NCBI RefSeq assembly: GCF_004349105.1
Contig: NZ_SMLB01000017.1
Coordinates: 54,583 to 118,582 of the forward strand
Origin: Jiangella aurantiaca
Lineage (GTDB): Bacteria > Actinomycetota > Actinomycetes > Jiangellales > Jiangellaceae
DNA: 64,000 bases
Reading direction: 5' to 3'
Each line of letters opens with the position of its first letter. The stretch's first letter is position 1. Below, piece after piece: positions 49,945-58,760 of the stretch. The notes below the pieces were generated by a model. That model was not told the DNA's origin and did no database searches. It saw nothing but the letters and a program-made list of their open reading frames with translations. The position numbers and the translations under genes were made by a program.

Positions 49945-51390
49945 ATGTTCGAAGAAGCGCTGCTGACTGCTCCGTCGCCGGGTGTCGACCCGGTGACGGG
50001 GCAGCTGGTGGCGTGGCATCCGCGGCTCGGTGACTGGATGCCGGTGGACCCGTTCGACCCGGTCGCGGAGATCGATCCGGTGCTGCTGCGGGAGCTGTGC
50101 ACCGCCGAACCCGCCCCCACCATCACCGGCTTCGACCAGGTGCCGGCCGGGCCGGAGCTGGCCGCTCTGCTCGCGGCCTCCGACCCGTCGAGGGCGGACG
50201 CCTCTGATCTGGTGGAGGCGATCGGTGGGTGGGCGCGGCTGGCGGCGTGGGTCGCCGCCGGTGAGGCGGCCGCGTCGGCGGAGCTGGCGTCGCGGCCGGA
50301 GATGCGCCCCGATGAGACCGGGTACCGCTCAGTCAACGCGGTCACCAACACCGCGGTGGAGATCGCCGCACGCTGTCAGCTCACGACCCGGCAGGCGGAG
50401 AACCAGGTCGGGCACGGCGTGCAACTGGTCACCGACTTCCCCGACACCCATGCGGCGTTGTCGTCGGGGGTGATCGATCTGCGGCGCGCGCGCGTGATCA
50501 CCGACGAGCTCGGCGGCCAGGACCCCGATGTGCGGGTGCGGGTGGAGGCGGCGGTGCTGCCGGAGGCGCCGTACCTGGACTCGGTCGCGCTGCGGAAGCT
50601 GATCAAGCAGTTGCTGCACGAGCAGGCGCCGGTGGAGACCGCCGACCGCAACCGCGCCGCCAGGGACCGCCGCTACGTGTGCGTGACGCCCGCGTCGGAC
50701 GGGATGGCGCACCTGGAGGCGCTGCTGCCGGCGGAGGACGCCACCGCGCTGGACACCGCCTTGAACGCCGCCGCCGCGGACGCCAAACGCGCCGACGCCG
50801 CCGCCGGCCGCCCGGCCCGCACCACGGACCAACGCCGCGCCGACGCCCTCGCCGACCTGGGCTGGGCCTTCCTCACCGGCTGCGCCGACGGCACGACACC
50901 GCGGCGGCGACCGATCAGCGTGCACGTCACCGTCCCATTCACCACCCTCGCCGGGCTGGGCGACGAACCCGGCGAGCTGGAGGGCTACGGACCCATCCCC
51001 GCCCACGTCGCCCGCACCCTCGCCACCGAAGGCATCTGGAGCTGGCTCCGCACCGACGGCACCGGACAACTCCTCGACCTCGGCCGCACCCGCTACCGGC
51101 CCACCACGGCACTGGCCGAGTTCATCACCGCCCGGGACCGGACCTGCCGCACGCCGGGCTGCCACCGACCCGCCCGCAGCTGCGACCTCGACCACATCGT
51201 TCCGTTCACCGCCGGCGGGCCGACGTCACCAGACAACCTGCACACCCTCTGCACCACCCACCACCTGCTCAAACACCACGGCCACTGGACCGTCCAACGA
51301 GCACCCGACGGCACCACCCGCTGGACCAGCCCCACCGGGCACCGGTACGGGAAGCCACCGGACGGCCGAGGCGCCGGCCCGCCGGGCTGA
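49945..51390 (+). CDS. DUF222 / HNH endonuclease domain protein (13E12 repeat family)
   Basis: 481 aa from ATG 49945. The N-terminal DUF222 helical domain includes LVEAIGGWARLAAWVAAGEA and CQLTTRQAENQVGHGVQL. The C-terminal HNH motif is complete: RTPGCHRPARSCDLDHIVPF, GGPTSPDNLHTLCTTHHLLK. These proteins are numerous in actinobacterial genomes and their copies recombine easily; a role in DNA cleavage or mobility is suspected but unproven. No intron or mobile element is visible around it. Confidence 0.88.
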   Translation: MFEEALLTAPSPGVDPVTGQLVAWHPRLGDWMPVDPFDPVAEIDPVLLRELCTAEPAPTITGFDQVPAGPELAALLAASDPSRADASDLVEAIGGWARLAAWVAAGEAAASAELASRPEMRPDETGYRSVNAVTNTAVEIAARCQLTTRQAENQVGHGVQLVTDFPDTHAALSSGVIDLRRARVITDELGGQDPDVRVRVEAAVLPEAPYLDSVALRKLIKQLLHEQAPVETADRNRAARDRRYVCVTPASDGMAHLEALLPAEDATALDTALNAAAADAKRADAAAGRPARTTDQRRADALADLGWAFLTGCADGTTPRRRPISVHVTVPFTTLAGLGDEPGELEGYGPIPAHVARTLATEGIWSWLRTDGTGQLLDLGRTRYRPTTALAEFITARDRTCRTPGCHRPARSCDLDHIVPFTAGGPTSPDNLHTLCTTHHLLKHHGHWTVQRAPDGTTRWTSPTGHRYGKPPDGRGAGPPG

Positions 51391-51393
51391 GCT

Positions 51394-51871
51394 CTAGCGC
51401 GGCACGGCGAAGACGTCGACCAGTGCGCCCGAGTGGTCGATGGCCCGCCCGATCAGGCGGTCGGCGTAGACCAGCAGGTCGACGTAGTGGAGAGTGGCGC
51501 TGCTGACGGCGGTGAAGTCGGCGTGTCCGGTCGGCCGCAGCTTCGCGCCCGCCCCCGACACCACGTACAGGACGCCGCCGAGCACCTCCGACCGCTGATA
51601 GTCGTGGTCGTGGCCGGCCAGCACCAGCGGCACGTCGTACTCGTCGAACAGCGGCACCCAGTACCGGCACAAGCGACGCTCCGTCGTCGAGCAGCGGTGC
51701 GAACGGCTCGGTGACAGTGTCGTCGACCCGGTCGGCATCTCCGTCCTCGTAGACGAGGTGGCCGAGCAGCACCGCGTCGTACGCGCCGCCGCCCTCGCCG
51801 GACTGTTCGACCATCGCGTCGCGACGACGGCGACGGCCACGGCGGCGATCGGCGTCGAACGTCAACGCCAC
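51394..51871 (-). pseudogene. metallophosphoesterase with internal deletion and frameshift
   Basis: Around 51690-51800 one frame reads YEDGDADRVDDTVTEPFAPL and LDDGASLVPVLG, the part of a metallophosphoesterase just before the NHD metal motif. The next frame continues directly with LFDEYDVPLVLAGHDHDYQR (GHxH motif) and the C-terminus to 51394. The segment holding GNHD and about 70 further residues is missing, and the N-terminus with the DxH motif is not found. A dead gene next to the DUF222/HNH gene. Confidence 0.65.
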
Positions 51872-51909
51872 ACCCGAACCTCTGTGACCGGGTATGACAT
51901 GACGAGGTG

Positions 51910-51956
51910 TTGACAGGACGGAAACCGGTGTCCATCATCGGCGGATACCGGTTTCC
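51910..51956 (+). promoter_or_regulatory. promoter with two LacI-type operators
   Basis: TTGACA at 51910-51915 is followed 17 bases later by CATCAT (51933-51938), a plausible -35/-10 pair. Two 14-mers of LacI-family form with central CG lie on it: GGAAACCGGTGTCC (51920-51933) and GGATACCGGTTTCC (51943-51956), 23 bp apart centre to centre. GGAAACCGGT and ACCGGTTTCC are also an exact inverted repeat. The LacI protein at 61040 is the likely ligand-responsive repressor. Confidence 0.65.
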
Positions 51957-52000
51957 ATCCATGTGAACCCACACCGCACGATGTCGCCAAAGGAGGCCAC

Positions 52001-53362
52001 ATGCGCGCGAAGGGCCGATGCACCGTCGCTGCCGCCGCCGCGTCGCTGGCGCTGGCGCTCGCCGGCTGCGGCGGTGACGCGACCGCCGACGACGGCCGGG
52101 TCGAGATCACCGTCTGGCACACCGAGTCGACGCCCACGACCGTCGAGGCGCTGAACGAGATCATCGCCGATTACGAGGCCGCCAACCCGGGCGTGACGAT
52201 CACCCAGGAGTCGGTCGGCTGGGGCGACCTGCAGGTGAAGTTCCAGGCGGCGCTGGCCGCCGGTGACCTGCCGGAGATCACCCAGGTCGAGCCGATGTTC
52301 GTCCGCACGCTCTATTCGCAGGACCTGCTGGTGCCGCTGGACGACGTCGTCGACTCGCTCGGCGACGACTACCTGCCGCAGCTGCGCGAGATGTTCGCGC
52401 TGCCCGACGGACACGACTACGGGGTGGTGCACGCGTGGGGCACCGACTCTGTCGTCTACCGCGCCGACCTGTACGCGAACGCGCCCGGCGCCGGCACCCC
52501 GGAGGACCTCGAGACCTGGGACGACTCCGTCGAGCAGTGGAAGGCGGTGTCCGAGGCCAACGACGACGCGTACGGGCTGATGTTGGCCGGCGACGCCGCG
52601 CACAACGTCAACGAGGAGGTGTACCTCTGGCTCGGCTCCAACGGCGGGCGCCTGTTCGACGAGAACGGGCACGTCACCATCGACACGCCGCAGATGCGTG
52701 AGGTGCTGGAGTACTGGGTCGAGCTGCGCGACAGCGGCGCGCTGTCGCCGGCGTGGTCGTCGCAGACGTACGCGGACAGCCTGAGCGCGCTGGCCCTCGG
52801 CGAGGCCGCCACGATCTTCTCGTTCGGCCGGGCGACGTATACGTTCGAGGACCAGGCGCCAGAGCTGGTGCCGGGCGAGGACATCAAGGTCGCGCCGAAC
52901 CGGCCGGTCGGCCCGTCGGGCGACGACTGGATCACCCAGCTGGACGCCGAGCCGTGGGTGGTGTTCAAGGACTCCCCCGACGCCGAGGCCGCCGCGGACT
53001 TCCTGGAGTTCTTCTTCGAGCGGCAGAACTACCTGCGCTGGATCGGCTCCGTGCCCACACAGCTCCTGCCTGTGCGGGCGTCGCTCTTCGACGACCCCGA
53101 GTACCAGGCGCTGCCGGAGGTCCAGAACTGGGGGTTCTGGATCGACCTGCAGCGGCAGATGCTCCAGTCCGGCCGGGCCTACCCGCTCATGGTCACGCAG
53201 CCCTCTGACCTGGAGCTGCCGTACCTGAGCGACCTCTACGGCTCGGAGATCCTCGTCGACATGGTCATGGACGTCGTCGAGAACGACAAGGACATCGACG
53301 AGGCGCTGTCCGACGCCCAGGCCCGCGCCGACGAACTGCTCTCCCCCCTCTACGACGACTGA
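52001..53362 (+). CDS. ABC transporter sugar-binding lipoprotein (family 1)
   Basis: 453 aa. Signal peptide ending in the lipobox LALAGC. The mature protein has the extracellular solute-binding family 1 pattern: ITVWHTESTPTTVEALNEII, FQAALAAGDLPEITQVEPMF, EEVYLWLGSNGGRLFDENGH, ATIFSFGRATYTFEDQA. Such proteins bind oligosaccharides, polyols or glycosides. First gene of a ten-gene operon that continues with two permeases and then acyl-CoA metabolism enzymes. Confidence 0.9.
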   Translation: MRAKGRCTVAAAAASLALALAGCGGDATADDGRVEITVWHTESTPTTVEALNEIIADYEAANPGVTITQESVGWGDLQVKFQAALAAGDLPEITQVEPMFVRTLYSQDLLVPLDDVVDSLGDDYLPQLREMFALPDGHDYGVVHAWGTDSVVYRADLYANAPGAGTPEDLETWDDSVEQWKAVSEANDDAYGLMLAGDAAHNVNEEVYLWLGSNGGRLFDENGHVTIDTPQMREVLEYWVELRDSGALSPAWSSQTYADSLSALALGEAATIFSFGRATYTFEDQAPELVPGEDIKVAPNRPVGPSGDDWITQLDAEPWVVFKDSPDAEAAADFLEFFFERQNYLRWIGSVPTQLLPVRASLFDDPEYQALPEVQNWGFWIDLQRQMLQSGRAYPLMVTQPSDLELPYLSDLYGSEILVDMVMDVVENDKDIDEALSDAQARADELLSPLYDD

Positions 53363-53388
53363 CGACCGACCGCGCGAAGGGAACGACG

Positions 53389-54336
53389 ATGTCTCTGACG
53401 CGAACGACGACGGCCGGGCCGCCCCGCACCGGCGGCGGCACGACCACCACGCCGCGGCGCGGCCGCCGGATGCCCGGCTGGTTCTGGGGTGCGCTGCTGC
53501 TCAGCCCAGCGTTCTTCCTGGTGCTCGGCGTCATCGCGGCGCCGATCGCCTACCTGGTGCGGCTCAGCTTCACCGACGCCCACGCCTACCTGCCGAAGTT
53601 CAGCTCCGTCGGGTTCGACAACTACGTCGCGCTGCTGCGCGCGCCGCACTTCTGGGACAGCGTACGTACGACGGTCTGGTACGCGGGCCTGACGGTGGGC
53701 CTGCAGCTCGTGCTCGGCGTGCTGATCGCGCTGCTGCTGCACCAGCGGTTCCGCGGCCGCGGCGTCGTCCGGCTGGTCGCGCTGGCGCCGTACATGGTGC
53801 CGTCGATCGTGGTGGCGCTGGTGTGGCGCTGGCTGCTCGACCCCACGACCGGCGCCTACTCGTGGCTCGTCGACAAGGTCTGGCCGGGCTCGGAGCCGCC
53901 TAACCTGCTCAGCCCGAACCTGATCTTCTGGTCGCTGATCGCGGTGTCCGTGTGGATGTTCACCCCGTTCATCGTCATCAGCGTGCTGGCCCGGCTGCAG
54001 ACCATCGACCCGTCGACGGTGGAAGCGGCCACCGTCGACGGCGCCGGGGCGTGGCGGCGGTTCTGGCACATCGTGCTGCCGGAACTGAAGCCGGTGCTGT
54101 ACACGCTGATCCTGCTGCGCTTCATGTTCATGTTCACCAAGTTCGACGTCGTGTACCTGTTCGCCGGCACCGGCACCGAGGTGCGCACGCTGCCCGTGCT
54201 GACCTTCCAGCGCATCTTCGGCGAGGCCCGCCTGGGCTCCGGCGCCGCCGTCGCGATGGTGCTGTTCGTGCTGCTCATGGTCTTCACGACGGTCTACCTG
54301 CGCACGCTCTACCGCGAGCGGGAGGAGACGGCATGA
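53389..54336 (+). CDS. carbohydrate ABC transporter permease (MalF type)
   Basis: 315 aa, ATG 53389 with GAAGGGAACG before it. Helices begin at GALLLSPAFFLVLGVIAAPI. EAA loop: IDPSTVEAATVDGAGAWRRF followed by IVLPEL. It forms the importer channel with the permease at 54333; no ATPase is encoded here, so a shared MsiK-type ATPase elsewhere is expected. Its stop overlaps the next start. Confidence 0.92.
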   Translation: MSLTRTTTAGPPRTGGGTTTTPRRGRRMPGWFWGALLLSPAFFLVLGVIAAPIAYLVRLSFTDAHAYLPKFSSVGFDNYVALLRAPHFWDSVRTTVWYAGLTVGLQLVLGVLIALLLHQRFRGRGVVRLVALAPYMVPSIVVALVWRWLLDPTTGAYSWLVDKVWPGSEPPNLLSPNLIFWSLIAVSVWMFTPFIVISVLARLQTIDPSTVEAATVDGAGAWRRFWHIVLPELKPVLYTLILLRFMFMFTKFDVVYLFAGTGTEVRTLPVLTFQRIFGEARLGSGAAVAMVLFVLLMVFTTVYLRTLYREREETA

Positions 54337-55172
54337 GCACCGCACTGCACCGGCTGGCCCGGGTTCGCTGGTACCTGGTGGTCGGCATCGTCGCGCTCGT
54401 CGCGATCAACGGGTTCCCGTTCTACTGGATGGCGCTCACCTCCGTGAAGCCGGGGACGGAGCTGTTCTCGTACCCGCCCACGTTCTTCACGACGGCGCCT
54501 GACTTCGGTGGCTTCCAGCGGCTGTTCGAGACCACGAACTTCCTCACCTACGCCAGGAACAGCCTGATCATCGCGACCGGCGCGACGGTGGTGTCGGTGG
54601 CGGTGTCGGCGCTGGCGGCGTACGGGCTGACACGGTTCCCGTTCCCCGGCAGCCGCGCGTTCAGCACGGCGATCCTCTACGCGTACACGTTCGCGCCGAT
54701 CGTCATCGTCGTCCCGCTGTACGGGATGTTCCGCGAGGCCGGGCTGATCAACAGCCACCTCGGCATGATCCTCGCGTACGCATCGTTCGGCGTGCCGTTC
54801 AGCCTGTGGCTGCTGCAGCCGTTCTTCCGCGCGATCCCGGCGGAGCTGGAGGAGGCCGCGTTCGTCGACGGCGCCAACCGGGTCAAGAGCGCGTGGTACG
54901 TCGTGTTCCCACAGGCCGTACCCGGGCTGATCGCCGTCGCGGTGTTCACGTTCCTGCTGGCCTGGGAGGACTACCTGTTCGCCCGGGTGCTGATCACCCA
55001 GGACGACCTGAAGACGCTGCCGATCGCGCTGCACGACCTCTACAACGCCAGCCTGCAGGACTGGCCGCTGCTGATGGCCGCCGCCGTCCTCATCAACCTG
55101 CCCGTCCTCATCGCGTTCCTGTTCGTCCAGAAGTACCTGGTCGCGGGCTGGGGCGCGGGAGCCATCAAGTAG
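54333..55172 (+). CDS. carbohydrate ABC transporter permease (MalG type)
   Basis: 279 aa from ATG 54333 (ATGA overlap). Helices from YLVVGIVALVAINGFPFYWM; EAA loop with PAELEEAAFVDGANRVKSAW and VVFPQAVPGLI; C-terminus FVQKYLVAGWGAGAIK typical of MalG proteins. It completes the importer with 52001 and 53389 and is followed after 21 bp by the enoyl-CoA hydratase gene. Confidence 0.92.
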   Translation: MSTALHRLARVRWYLVVGIVALVAINGFPFYWMALTSVKPGTELFSYPPTFFTTAPDFGGFQRLFETTNFLTYARNSLIIATGATVVSVAVSALAAYGLTRFPFPGSRAFSTAILYAYTFAPIVIVVPLYGMFREAGLINSHLGMILAYASFGVPFSLWLLQPFFRAIPAELEEAAFVDGANRVKSAWYVVFPQAVPGLIAVAVFTFLLAWEDYLFARVLITQDDLKTLPIALHDLYNASLQDWPLLMAAAVLINLPVLIAFLFVQKYLVAGWGAGAIK

Positions 55173-55193
55173 ATCGCCGCAGAGAGGAAATGC

Positions 55194-55967
55194 ATGTACG
55201 TCGGTTACGAGGTCCGCGAGGGAACCGCCTGGATCCGGATCGAGCGCCCGGAGAAGCTGAACGCGCTCGACCTGTCCGGCTGGCGCGCCATCACGGACCA
55301 TCTGGCGCGGGCCGTCGACGACGCGCCCGGCCCGGTGGTGCTGACGGGGACGGGGCGGGCCTTCTGCGCCGGCGACGACATCGTCACGTTCCAGCAGCAC
55401 GCCACGCCCGAGGACGGCATGGACTTCTTCATCGGCGGGCTGTACCGGACCATCGAGGCGATCGCCACCCACCCGTATCCGGTGATCGCCGCCGTCAACG
55501 GGCTGGCCTTCGGCGGCGGCTGTGAGCTGGTGCTGGTCAGCGACCTCGCGATCGCCTCCGCCGACGCGACGTTCAGCCTGCCCGAGGGGCGCATCGGCGC
55601 CTGGCCGACCGTCGCCGTCGGCGTCGCACCGCACGTCAGCGGCCGCAAGCTGGCCGGCGAGCTGGCCTACGAGATGCCCCGGCTGGACGCTGCCGAGGCA
55701 CGCCGGTTCGGCATCGTCAACCGGGTCGTCCCGCCGATGGACCTGGAGGACGAGGTGCGCGGCACCGTCGAGCGCATCCGCGCCGCGTCGCCGCACGCGA
55801 TCCGGATGACCAAGCGGTTCCTCAACGACGACCTGGTCACCGCCGGGCTGCCGAGGGTCCGCCGGGCGCTGACGGCGCTGGTCGAGGAGACGCTGGCCAC
55901 GCACGACCTCCAGGAGGGCACCGCCGCCTTCCTGGAGAAGCGCGCGCCGGTCTTCGACGGGAGGTGA
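55194..55967 (+). CDS. enoyl-CoA hydratase/isomerase family protein
   Basis: 257 aa with GAGAGGAAA before the ATG. Crotonase fold: oxyanion-hole residues in FCAGDDIVTF and NGLAFGGGCELVLVSDLAIA; the catalytic Glu position is LPEGRIGAWPTV. HAIRMTKRFLNDDLV is the C-terminal helix. It may hydrate an enoyl-CoA, isomerise a double bond, or act as a retro-aldol/ring-opening lyase, as crotonases often do. It belongs to the sugar-importer operon. Confidence 0.88.
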   Translation: MYVGYEVREGTAWIRIERPEKLNALDLSGWRAITDHLARAVDDAPGPVVLTGTGRAFCAGDDIVTFQQHATPEDGMDFFIGGLYRTIEAIATHPYPVIAAVNGLAFGGGCELVLVSDLAIASADATFSLPEGRIGAWPTVAVGVAPHVSGRKLAGELAYEMPRLDAAEARRFGIVNRVVPPMDLEDEVRGTVERIRAASPHAIRMTKRFLNDDLVTAGLPRVRRALTALVEETLATHDLQEGTAAFLEKRAPVFDGR

Positions 55968-57157
55968 GCACCATGCCGAACCTCCCCTTGGACGGCGTCC
56001 GCGTCCTCGACTTCGCTCACATGATGCAGGGCCCGTGGGCCGCCGAGATGCTCGGCGACCTCGGCGCCGACGTCATCAAGGTCGAGGTGGTGGGCACCGG
56101 CGAACGCGGCCGGCAGTCCGGCACCACCTTCCTCAACGGAGTCAGCGCCCAGTTCCTCGCGATGAACCGCAACAAGCGCTCGCTCGCCGTCGACCTCAAG
56201 ACCCCGGCGGGGCTGCGGGTCGCCGAAGCACTGATCCGGACCGCCGACGTGCTGATCCAGAACTTCCGCCCCGGCGTCATGGAGCGGCTGGGCCTCGGCT
56301 GGGAACGGGTGCGGGACGTGAACCCGTCACTCATCTACTGCACCGCCAGCGGCTACGGCGCCGGCGTGCCGGACCCGCGCAAGCCCGGCCAGGACCTGCT
56401 CGCCCAGGCCCGCACCGGCGCGCTCTGGCTCACCGGCACCGCCGGCGACGCCCCGACGCCGGCCGGCCCTTTCGTGGCCGACGTCCACGCGGCGACCATG
56501 CTGGCGCTCGGCGCGACGGCGGCGCTGGTGGAGCGGCAGCGCACCGGCCGCGGCCGCCTGGTCGAGGTCGACCTCGTCGGCGCGATGCTGCACCAGACCG
56601 TGCAGGAGGTGGTTGCCACGGTGAACTCCGGCGAGCCACCGCGCCGCTCGACCGCGCCCGGCAGCGCCTACATCGAGGCGCCCTACGGCGTGCACGCGGC
56701 CGCCGACGGCTACGTCGCGATCTCGCTCACCACGATGGAGGCGCTGGCCGACGGGCTGGACGCGCCGGAGCTGCTGGAGCGGTTCCCGGACAAGGAGGCC
56801 GCGACGGCCAGCCGGGACGAGCTGAACGCGCTGGTCGGCGAGCTGGTCGCCGCCCGCCCGGCCAAAGATCTGCTGGACGTGCTCGACGCGGCCGGCGTGT
56901 GGTGCGCGCCGGTCAACGACCACCGCGAGATGACCACCGACCCGTACGTGCGGTGGGACCGGCGCCGCCTCGAGGTGAAGCACCCGGTCGCCGGCACCGT
57001 CGAGCTGGTCGGCAACCCGATCACGCTGGACGGCGAGCAGCTGCCGGCCCGGCGCCCCGCTCCGCTGCTCGGCGAGCACACCGCCGAGCTGCTGGCCGAG
57101 CTCGGGCTGGACGCCGCCGAGCTGCTGGCCGACGGCGTCGTGGAGGTGCCGCGATGA
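55964..57157 (+). CDS. CaiB/BaiF (family III) CoA-transferase
   Basis: 397 aa from the GTG at 55964 overlapping the previous stop; ATG 55973 (MPNLPLDGVRVLDFAH) is an alternative start. MMQGPWAAEMLGDLGADVIK, LAVDLKTPAGLRV, ADVLIQNFRPGVMERLGLGW and a catalytic Asp in VADVHAATMLALGATAAL are all family hallmarks. It moves CoA between carboxylic acids, usually activating the pathway substrate from a product CoA-ester such as succinyl-CoA. Confidence 0.9.
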   Translation: MSTMPNLPLDGVRVLDFAHMMQGPWAAEMLGDLGADVIKVEVVGTGERGRQSGTTFLNGVSAQFLAMNRNKRSLAVDLKTPAGLRVAEALIRTADVLIQNFRPGVMERLGLGWERVRDVNPSLIYCTASGYGAGVPDPRKPGQDLLAQARTGALWLTGTAGDAPTPAGPFVADVHAATMLALGATAALVERQRTGRGRLVEVDLVGAMLHQTVQEVVATVNSGEPPRRSTAPGSAYIEAPYGVHAAADGYVAISLTTMEALADGLDAPELLERFPDKEAATASRDELNALVGELVAARPAKDLLDVLDAAGVWCAPVNDHREMTTDPYVRWDRRRLEVKHPVAGTVELVGNPITLDGEQLPARRPAPLLGEHTAELLAELGLDAAELLADGVVEVPR

Positions 57158-57588
57158 CCGCCTCGTGGTTCCCGCCGGTCGGCGCGCGCAGCACGTTCCG
57201 CAAGACCGTCACCGAGTCCGACGTCGGCCTGTTCGCCGGCATCACCGGCGACTTCGCGCCGCAGCACGTCGACGACGAGTACATGCGGTCGCGGCCGCAG
57301 GGCCGCCGCATCGCGCACGGCGTGCTGACGCTGGGGCTGACGTCGACAGCGGCGGCCCAGTTGTGCGAGGCGCACGGCGTGACGGCCGTCTCGTACGGCT
57401 ACGACCGGGTCCGGTTCCTCCACCCGGTGTACCTGGGCGACACCGTCACCGTCGACTACGTGATCGAGCGGCTCGACCTCGCCGCCCGCAAGGCGTTCGC
57501 GGCGATGACCGCGACCACGCAGGACGGCGAGCGGTGCCTCGTCGGGACGCACGTCCTCTACTGCTACCCCTCGGAAGGAGACGCGTGA
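57154..57588 (+). CDS. MaoC family dehydratase (hot-dog fold)
   Basis: 144 aa from ATG 57154 (ATGA overlap). FRKTVTESDVGLFAGITGDF, APQHVDDEYMR and RIAHGVLTLGLTSTAA hold the hydratase-2 Asp/His active-site pattern. The family hydrates enoyl-CoAs in the R sense, or mesaconyl- and itaconyl-type CoAs. With the crotonase at 55194 the operon has two hydratases of different fold, hinting at two separate hydration or lyase steps. Confidence 0.88.
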   Translation: MTASWFPPVGARSTFRKTVTESDVGLFAGITGDFAPQHVDDEYMRSRPQGRRIAHGVLTLGLTSTAAAQLCEAHGVTAVSYGYDRVRFLHPVYLGDTVTVDYVIERLDLAARKAFAAMTATTQDGERCLVGTHVLYCYPSEGDA

Positions 57589-58760
57589 TGCTGGACGGTG
57601 TCGACCACTTCGTCGAGACGCGGGTGCGCCCGGCGGCACGGCGCATCGATGCCGAGGCGGCGTTCTTCCCGGAGCTGCTGGCCGACGCGGCGGCGCTCGG
57701 GCTGCAGGGCATCGTGCACGACGACGCCGGCGGGCTGGACGTGACGCGGATGGACCTCGCCCGCGAGGTGACCGAGCGGATCGCGGCGGCCAGCCCGGCG
57801 GTGGCGCTGGGTGTCGCCGGGGCGCGGCTGTCGGCGTACCTGCTGGCCAAGTACGCGCCGCCACACCTGAGAGATCGGTGGGTGGCGTCGACGCTGGCCG
57901 CGCGGACGTACAGCTCGTTCGCCATCACCGAGCCCGAGGCCGGCACCGACGTACGCGCGCTGACCACCGTCGCGGTGCCTGACGGCGACGACTACCTGCT
58001 CACCGGGCACAAGTGCTGGGTCGGCTTCGCGCCGGTCGCGCACGTCGCGATCGTGCTGGCCAAGGTCGGCAGCGCCGACCGCGACGCGCCGATGGTCGCG
58101 CTGGTCGTCGACATGTCCTCCCCCGGCGCGTCCGGGCGGCCCGGGCCGGAGCTGTCCGGGTTCCGTGGCATGCCCAACGGCGAGCTGCTGTTCGGCGGCG
58201 TCCGGGTGCCGCGCGGTGACCGGCTCGACGTCGAGGGGTTCGCCGGGATGATGGACGGCCTCAACATGGCCCGCATCGACGCCGCCGCGTACGCGTGCGG
58301 GCTGTTGCGCGGTGCGCTGCTGGCCGGGCTGGAGCGGGCGAACGCCCGGCAGGCGTTCGGCCGGCCGATCGGCGACCTGCAGGTCATCCAGCGCAAGCTG
58401 GGCCGGATGGCCGCCGACTACCGCGCCGCCCGGGAGCTGACCCGGCGGGCCGCCGAATCGTTCGCCCTGGGTGGCGGCGGCGACCAGGACGTCGTGTCGA
58501 TGGCGAAGATGTTCGCCTCCGACGCCGCCCGCCGGCACACCGACGAGGCGATGCAGATCCACGGCGCGCTGGGCATCGTCGCGGACGAGGACGTCAACCG
58601 CATGCACCGCGACGCCAAGGTGACGCAGATCTTCGACGGCACCAGCGAGATCCACGAGACGATGCTCGGCCGGCGGGCGCTGCGGATGCTGGCCCGCGGC
58701 GAGCCGCTGACCGCGTTCCTCGACTCCGACGCCGTCTTGCCCGCGGGGGTGGGCGCATGA
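57588..58760 (+). CDS. acyl-CoA dehydrogenase family protein
   Basis: 390 aa from ATG 57588, whose A is the last base of the previous stop (GGAAGGAG upstream). FAITEPEAGTDVRALTT and the CWVGFAPVAHVAIVLAKVG strand bind FAD and acyl-CoA. The C-terminal helical domain has RQAFGRPIGDLQVIQRKLGR and MQIHGALGIVADEDVNRMHR. At the usual catalytic-base position (YEGT in medium-chain enzymes) it reads IFDGTSEIHE, with Asp instead of Glu. It is expected to introduce an alpha-beta double bond into a CoA ester. Confidence 0.9.
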   Translation: MLDGVDHFVETRVRPAARRIDAEAAFFPELLADAAALGLQGIVHDDAGGLDVTRMDLAREVTERIAAASPAVALGVAGARLSAYLLAKYAPPHLRDRWVASTLAARTYSSFAITEPEAGTDVRALTTVAVPDGDDYLLTGHKCWVGFAPVAHVAIVLAKVGSADRDAPMVALVVDMSSPGASGRPGPELSGFRGMPNGELLFGGVRVPRGDRLDVEGFAGMMDGLNMARIDAAAYACGLLRGALLAGLERANARQAFGRPIGDLQVIQRKLGRMAADYRAARELTRRAAESFALGGGGDQDVVSMAKMFASDAARRHTDEAMQIHGALGIVADEDVNRMHRDAKVTQIFDGTSEIHETMLGRRALRMLARGEPLTAFLDSDAVLPAGVGA

